DNA of 46,589 nucleotides from Bacteroidales bacterium (GTDB lineage Bacteria > Bacteroidota > Bacteroidia > Bacteroidales > UBA932): the NCBI GenBank assembly GCA_017454335.1, contig JAFTDE010000054.1, forward strand, positions 1-46,589, given 5' to 3'. How positions within the stretch are numbered: position 1 is the first letter of the stretch; every line of letters begins with the position of its first letter. The notes beneath the pieces were generated by a model. It had not been told where the DNA came from. It made no database searches and saw only the letters and a list, made by a program, of their open reading frames with translations. This document shows, piece by piece, positions 43,383-46,589 of this stretch. The translations under genes were made by a program, and so were the position numbers.

Positions 43383-44782
43383 ATCCTTTCCAATTGACAG
43401 ACATTTTCAACGTGCTGCGTGTGCGGGAACATGTCCACGGGCTGGACTTCCGTGATCCGGTACGCCTCCGAAAGGATGGCCAGGTCCCGGGCCTGGGAGG
43501 CCGGATTGCAGCTGACATAGACGATGCGCCGGGGCGCCGCGCGCAGGATGACCCGCGCGACGTCGGGGTGGATGCCCGCGCGCGGCGGGTCCAGGATGAT
43601 CACGTCCGGACGGCCGTGTTCCGCGATGAACGCATCCGTCAGCACGTCCTTCATGTCGCCGGCGAAGAAGTCGCAGTTCGTGATGCCGTTGGCGGCGGCA
43701 TTGATGCGGGCGTCCTCGATGGCCTCCGGCACATACTCGATGCCGATGACGCGGCGGGCCTGGCCGGCAACGAACTGGGCGATGGTGCCGGTGCCGGTAT
43801 ACAGGTCATAAACGGTCTCGCTGCCGCTCAGGCCGGCGAACGAACGGGCCACCTGGTACAGCCTGTACGCCTGCGTGGCGTTGGTCTGGTAGAAGGATTT
43901 GGGCCCGATCTTGAAGCGCAGCCCTTCCATGGTCTCGTAGATGGCCTCGTCTCCCTTGTACAGCAGGCAGGTCTGGTCCGAGATGCTGTCGTTGACCTTG
44001 GCGTTGATCACGTAATAGAGCGAGGTGATGGAGGGGAAAGCGGCCGCCAGGGCGTCCAGCATCGGGAAAACGTCCTCCGTCATGGCTGAGAAGCAGACGA
44101 TGACCATCACCTGGCCGTCCCCGGTCGTACGCACGAACATCGTGCGCAGCAGGCCGGTATTCTCGCGTAGGTCGTAGAAGGAGAGCCCGTGTTCGATGGC
44201 GTACTGCCGGCAGAACAGGCGGATCGCATTCGTGGGTTCGGGCTGGAGATAGCAGTGCCGGATGTCCAGGACCTTGTCGAAGTACCTGCCGACATGGAAG
44301 CCCAGGCCGAGTTTCTGTTCGGGCGTCAGCGCCTCGGGATCCTCGTCCGGCAGGATCCAGCGCCGGGACGAGAAGGAGTATTCCAGTTTGTTGCGGTAAC
44401 CCACGGTCTGATCGGACCCGAGGATGGGCCGGATCGGGGGTACTTCCAGATGGCCGATGCGGACCAGCTGGTCATAGACCTGCTGCTGTTTGGCCTCCAG
44501 CTGCAGCGGGTAGGGAAGCGGCTGCCACTTGCATCCGCCGCACACCCCGAAATGCTCGCAGAAGGGTTCCAGGCGCTGCTCCGAGGCCTGTTTGAGGCGG
44601 ATGATGCGCCCCTCGCAGTAGTTCTTCTTGCGGCGCGTCAGCCGCACGTCCACGACATCGCCGGGCACCGCGAACTCGACGAACACCACCGCCCCGTCGG
44701 GCGCATGCGCCAGGGCTTTGCCTTCGGCGGCGACGGCTTCGATCCGCAGGTCCTCCAGGACGATATCCAGTTTCTTTCGCAT
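43379..44782 (-). CDS. rlmD: 23S rRNA (uracil-5-)-methyltransferase, RlmD/RlmCD type
   Basis: A TrmA-family m5U methyltransferase of 467 residues. The N-terminal TRAM domain (about 1-65) is followed by iron-sulfur cysteines C75, C81 and C84 (FCEHFGVCGGC), with a fourth downstream in DIRHCYLQPE. The SAM site is VYDLYTGTGTIAQFVA, and IILDPPRAGIHPDV is the substrate-side motif. The catalytic Cys lies in IVYVSCNPASQARDL. Whether it targets U1939, U747 or both cannot be told. It lies 6 nt after mscS. Confidence 0.9.
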   Translation of the reverse strand: MRKKLDIVLEDLRIEAVAAEGKALAHAPDGAVVFVEFAVPGDVVDVRLTRRKKNYCEGRIIRLKQASEQRLEPFCEHFGVCGGCKWQPLPYPLQLEAKQQQVYDQLVRIGHLEVPPIRPILGSDQTVGYRNKLEYSFSSRRWILPDEDPEALTPEQKLGLGFHVGRYFDKVLDIRHCYLQPEPTNAIRLFCRQYAIEHGLSFYDLRENTGLLRTMFVRTTGDGQVMVIVCFSAMTEDVFPMLDALAAAFPSITSLYYVINAKVNDSISDQTCLLYKGDEAIYETMEGLRFKIGPKSFYQTNATQAYRLYQVARSFAGLSGSETVYDLYTGTGTIAQFVAGQARRVIGIEYVPEAIEDARINAAANGITNCDFFAGDMKDVLTDAFIAEHGRPDVIILDPPRAGIHPDVARVILRAAPRRIVYVSCNPASQARDLAILSEAYRITEVQPVDMFPHTQHVENVCQLERI

Positions 44783-44788
44783 CGGCGG

Positions 44789-45688
44789 CTAGTTCTTGAT
44801 CCGGATCTCCATCTGGGGATACTCGAAGGAGAATCCCTGGGCGGGCAGCCGGGTATACAGCGCCTCGTTCAGCGCGAACATGGCCGCCCAGTAATCCGCG
44901 CTGCGGACCCAGACGCGCAGCATAAAGCGCACGCTGCTGTCCTCCATCGTATGCAGCACGGCCATGGGGTTTTCCGCCCCCGGGGTCTTGTCGTCCAGCA
45001 CCAGCGATTCTTCGCGCGCGACGGCCAGCATGGCCTGCTCGCACTGGGCGGAATCGACGCCGTAGGGGACGTTGACAAAGATGTCCACGCGCCGCAGTTC
45101 GCGGGCCGTATAATTGGTGATGGTGCCGCTGGCCAGTCCGCCGTTGGGCAGCACGACGACCTTGCTGTCGGGCGTAATGATCTTCGTCGAGATGATGTTG
45201 ATCTCGTTCACGGTACCGATCGATCCGTTGAATTCGATCACGTCACCGGCACGGAAAGGCTTGAATATCAACAGGATCAAACCGCCTGCGAAATTCTGGA
45301 CGGTTCCGCTGAGCGCCATACCGATGGTCACGCCGCCCGCAGCCAGCAGGGCGGCGATGGAGCTGGTGTTGATGCCCAGCGCACCGATCACGACGGCGAT
45401 CAGGATCGCCCACATGACGATCTTCAGGAAGGAGATGACAAAAGACGAGACCGTCTTTTCTGTCCCGCGCCGGTCGAACGAGCGCCGGATCAGTTTGGCG
45501 ATCAGGGAGATCAGCCAGGCGCCGATGATGTAGATGGCCAGGGCGGCCAGGACCTTGAAACCGAAATCAATGGCCTTCTGCCCGATCTCCGCGACGAAGG
45601 CGCTGGGATCGGACTTGATTTTTTCAACATTTTCCAGCATTTCCAGTTTGAGCGAATCTGCCGGGGGGACGATTTCTTCTATCTGCAT
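44789..45688 (-). CDS. mscS: Mechanosensitive ion channel, MscS family
   Basis: A 299-residue small-conductance channel that releases solutes on hypo-osmotic shock. Helices lie at about 45-70 (VLAALAIYIIGAWLISLIAKLI) and 82-105. The pore helix TM3 follows, rich in Ala and Gly (SIAALLAAGGVTIGMALSGTVQNFAGG). The beta domain begins PFRAGDVIEFNGSIGTVNEINIISTKIITPDSKVVVLPN. An extra N-terminal 35-residue segment precedes TM1. The ATG at 45688 (MQIEEIVPP) was preferred over one 17 codons upstream, because the promoter lies between them. Confidence 0.92.
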   Translation of the reverse strand: MQIEEIVPPADSLKLEMLENVEKIKSDPSAFVAEIGQKAIDFGFKVLAALAIYIIGAWLISLIAKLIRRSFDRRGTEKTVSSFVISFLKIVMWAILIAVVIGALGINTSSIAALLAAGGVTIGMALSGTVQNFAGGLILLIFKPFRAGDVIEFNGSIGTVNEINIISTKIITPDSKVVVLPNGGLASGTITNYTARELRRVDIFVNVPYGVDSAQCEQAMLAVAREESLVLDDKTPGAENPMAVLHTMEDSSVRFMLRVWVRSADYWAAMFALNEALYTRLPAQGFSFEYPQMEIRIKN

Positions 45689-45708
45689 ATATGTATAATT
45701 CCAAATTT

Positions 45709-45716
45709 CAAATGTA
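45709..45716 (-). promoter_or_regulatory. -7 promoter element for the mscS unit
   Basis: The minus strand reads TACATTTG, 20 nt upstream of the mscS ATG. A second match, TATATTTG, lies at 45737-45744 and could be an alternative. Confidence 0.5.
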
Positions 45717-45804
45717 GCTATTTTGCTGCAAAATCCCAAATATATGCAGGTCAGAGCCGGAAATCTTGCAGATTCCGGGTAAAATGCCTATCTTGTGGAA
45801 CTTT

Positions 45805-46488
45805 ATGAATAACACGGATAACCTTGTAAAAATCATCGAGATCAAGAAGAGCGTCTTCGCCGAGAATGAGAAAGATGCCGACGGTCTCCGCGCCGAACTG
45901 AAGAAGAAAGGCGTATTCCTGCTGAACCTCATGTCCGCTCCCGGAAGCGGAAAGACCACCACGCTGATCCAGACTTTGCGGCGCCTGAAAGGGCGTCTGC
46001 GCGTCGCGGTGATGGAAGCCGATATCGACAGCGACGTCGATGCCGTCAAGATCCGCGAAGCGACCGGCGTGTATTCCATCCAGCTGCATACCGGCGGCAT
46101 GTGCCACCTCGACGCCGAAATGACGCGGCAGGGCCTGGACAACCTGGACCTGTCGGCGGTGGACCTGGTCATCCTGGAGAATGTCGGCAACCTGGTCTGC
46201 CCGGCGGAATTCGACACCGGAGCCGTGCGCAACGCCATGCTGCTGTCCGTCCCGGAAGGGGATGACAAGCCGTTGAAATACCCCCTGATGTTCTCCGTCT
46301 GCGATACCGTGCTGATCAACAAGATCGACGTGATGCCGTACTTCGACTTCGACCTGGACCGCTGCCGGGAAAACATCCTCCGGCGCAACCCAAAGGCCCG
46401 CGTGATTCCCATCTGTGCCAAGACGGGGGAGGGCGTGGACGCCTTCGCGGACTGGCTGGTCGAAGAAGTGGAAAACTGGAAACGATAA
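45805..46488 (+). CDS. hypB: Hydrogenase nickel incorporation GTPase HypB
   Basis: A SIMIBI-class GTPase that delivers nickel to [NiFe] hydrogenase. It has 227 residues. The P-loop is APGSGKTT (45-52), then MEADIDSDVDA (70-80), the metal-site Cys100-His101 in TGGMCHLDAEM, Cys132 in NVGNLVCPAEFD, and the guanine-specificity motif NKID. The N-terminal CxxCGC and His-rich stretch of E. coli HypB is absent. UreG is excluded by the sequence around the metal site. The ATG at 45805 was chosen because residues from there match the family; an upstream ATG at 45766 is possible. The only -7-like site, TATCTTG at 45789, is one base short. Confidence 0.9.
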   Translation: MNNTDNLVKIIEIKKSVFAENEKDADGLRAELKKKGVFLLNLMSAPGSGKTTTLIQTLRRLKGRLRVAVMEADIDSDVDAVKIREATGVYSIQLHTGGMCHLDAEMTRQGLDNLDLSAVDLVILENVGNLVCPAEFDTGAVRNAMLLSVPEGDDKPLKYPLMFSVCDTVLINKIDVMPYFDFDLDRCRENILRRNPKARVIPICAKTGEGVDAFADWLVEEVENWKR

Positions 46489-46500
46489 ACCTGAACTGAT

Positions 46501-46589
46501 ATGCCTGAAATGTCCAAGAAATTTGTCCCCAAGCACTTTGGAGACAAGAATCCCAATCCCAAGCTGATCAAGCTGGTCCGCCATGTCAC
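46501..46589 (+). CDS. Start of an unidentified gene, cut by the window edge
   Basis: An ATG 12 nt after hypB opens a frame that runs to the window end: MPEMSKKFVPKHFGDK and onward, 29 residues visible, rich in Lys and Pro. A second ATG is at codon 4. Close spacing suggests cotranscription with hypB. It does not look like the start of HypA or HypC; nothing more can be said. Confidence 0.45.
   Translation, partial: MPEMSKKFVPKHFGDKNPNPKLIKLVRHV

Noticed and set aside
45708-46589. Long open frames on the minus strand opposite hypB
   Set aside because: HypB on the plus strand has all GTPase and metal motifs; the minus frames have no motif and would cover the promoter region.

Overview
The window is a piece of chromosome from a GC-rich member of the Bacteroidales (phylum Bacteroidota). 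Three things point there. First, nearly every divergent gene pair carries the phylum-specific -7 promoter element TAnnTTTG. Second, several genes are typical of the phylum: the TamL lipoprotein form of TamA, a long NusB, a DUF3276 (PUR-like) protein, a DUF5606 protein, a PPi-type phosphofructokinase, and a trmH gene divergent from tamL. Third, ribosome binding sites are weak and genes are mostly coupled by ATGA overlaps. Family level cannot be fixed from sequence alone; an uncultured gut or rumen Bacteroidales lineage is my guess. Almost all of the window is ordinary housekeeping sequence with high coding density.

Layout. 1-564 is the end of rny. 565-3022 (-) is DUF3276-mtaD-punA, a methylthioadenosine/purine salvage unit. 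3114-7500 (+) is nusB-yajC-cdaR-coaE-DUF5606-rimO. 7501-7804 (-) is the RNase P RNA gene, tail to tail with rimO. 7883-8641 (+) is a glutamine cyclotransferase lipoprotein. 8642-9777 is a 1.1-kb stretch without a credible gene, packed with structured repeats. 9778-10461 (-) is trmD. 10543-15600 (+) is DUF349-yidC-yggS-plsC-like. 15677-16675 (-) is gap, sharing a terminator with plsC. 16808-18744 (+) is surE-lpxB. 18723-20642 (-) is a C1 peptidase followed by pssA. 20733-23694 (+) is an unknown lipoprotein, a 3'-5' exonuclease and an RlmI-type methyltransferase.

The second half: 23698-34414 (-) looks like one 10.7-kb transcription unit, pfp-ligA-yihY-rsh-Ig-like lipoprotein-beta-barrel-ispG, with gaps of 5 nt or less. 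34479-36442 (-) is trmH plus a GH13 amylase-family gene, divergent from tamL (36485-38683, +). Then come rarA and a GNAT-family gene (-), two small secreted beta-barrel candidates (+), mscS-rlmD-Na/Ca antiporter (-), hypB (+) and the first codons of another gene at the right edge.

The region that is not ordinary is 8642-9720. It contains, in order, seven 13-bp units in mirror order (A-B-C-D-C-B-A), a 17-bp perfect inverted repeat, five tandem hairpin modules of about 51 bp with a compensatory base change, a 90-nt long hairpin with a GAGA tetraloop, six 25-27-bp repeats each with a small compensated hairpin, a 154-nt cloverleaf-like fold, and an 11-bp hairpin next to a good minus-strand promoter. 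I cannot match it to a known RNA or mobile-element class. It is the best candidate here for something undescribed: a large structured RNA, a protein-binding or recombination site, or a repeat nursery. Smaller points of interest are an unusually short IspG, a short CoaE, near-leaderless divergent promoters at trmH/tamL, and twin dyads upstream of rarA.
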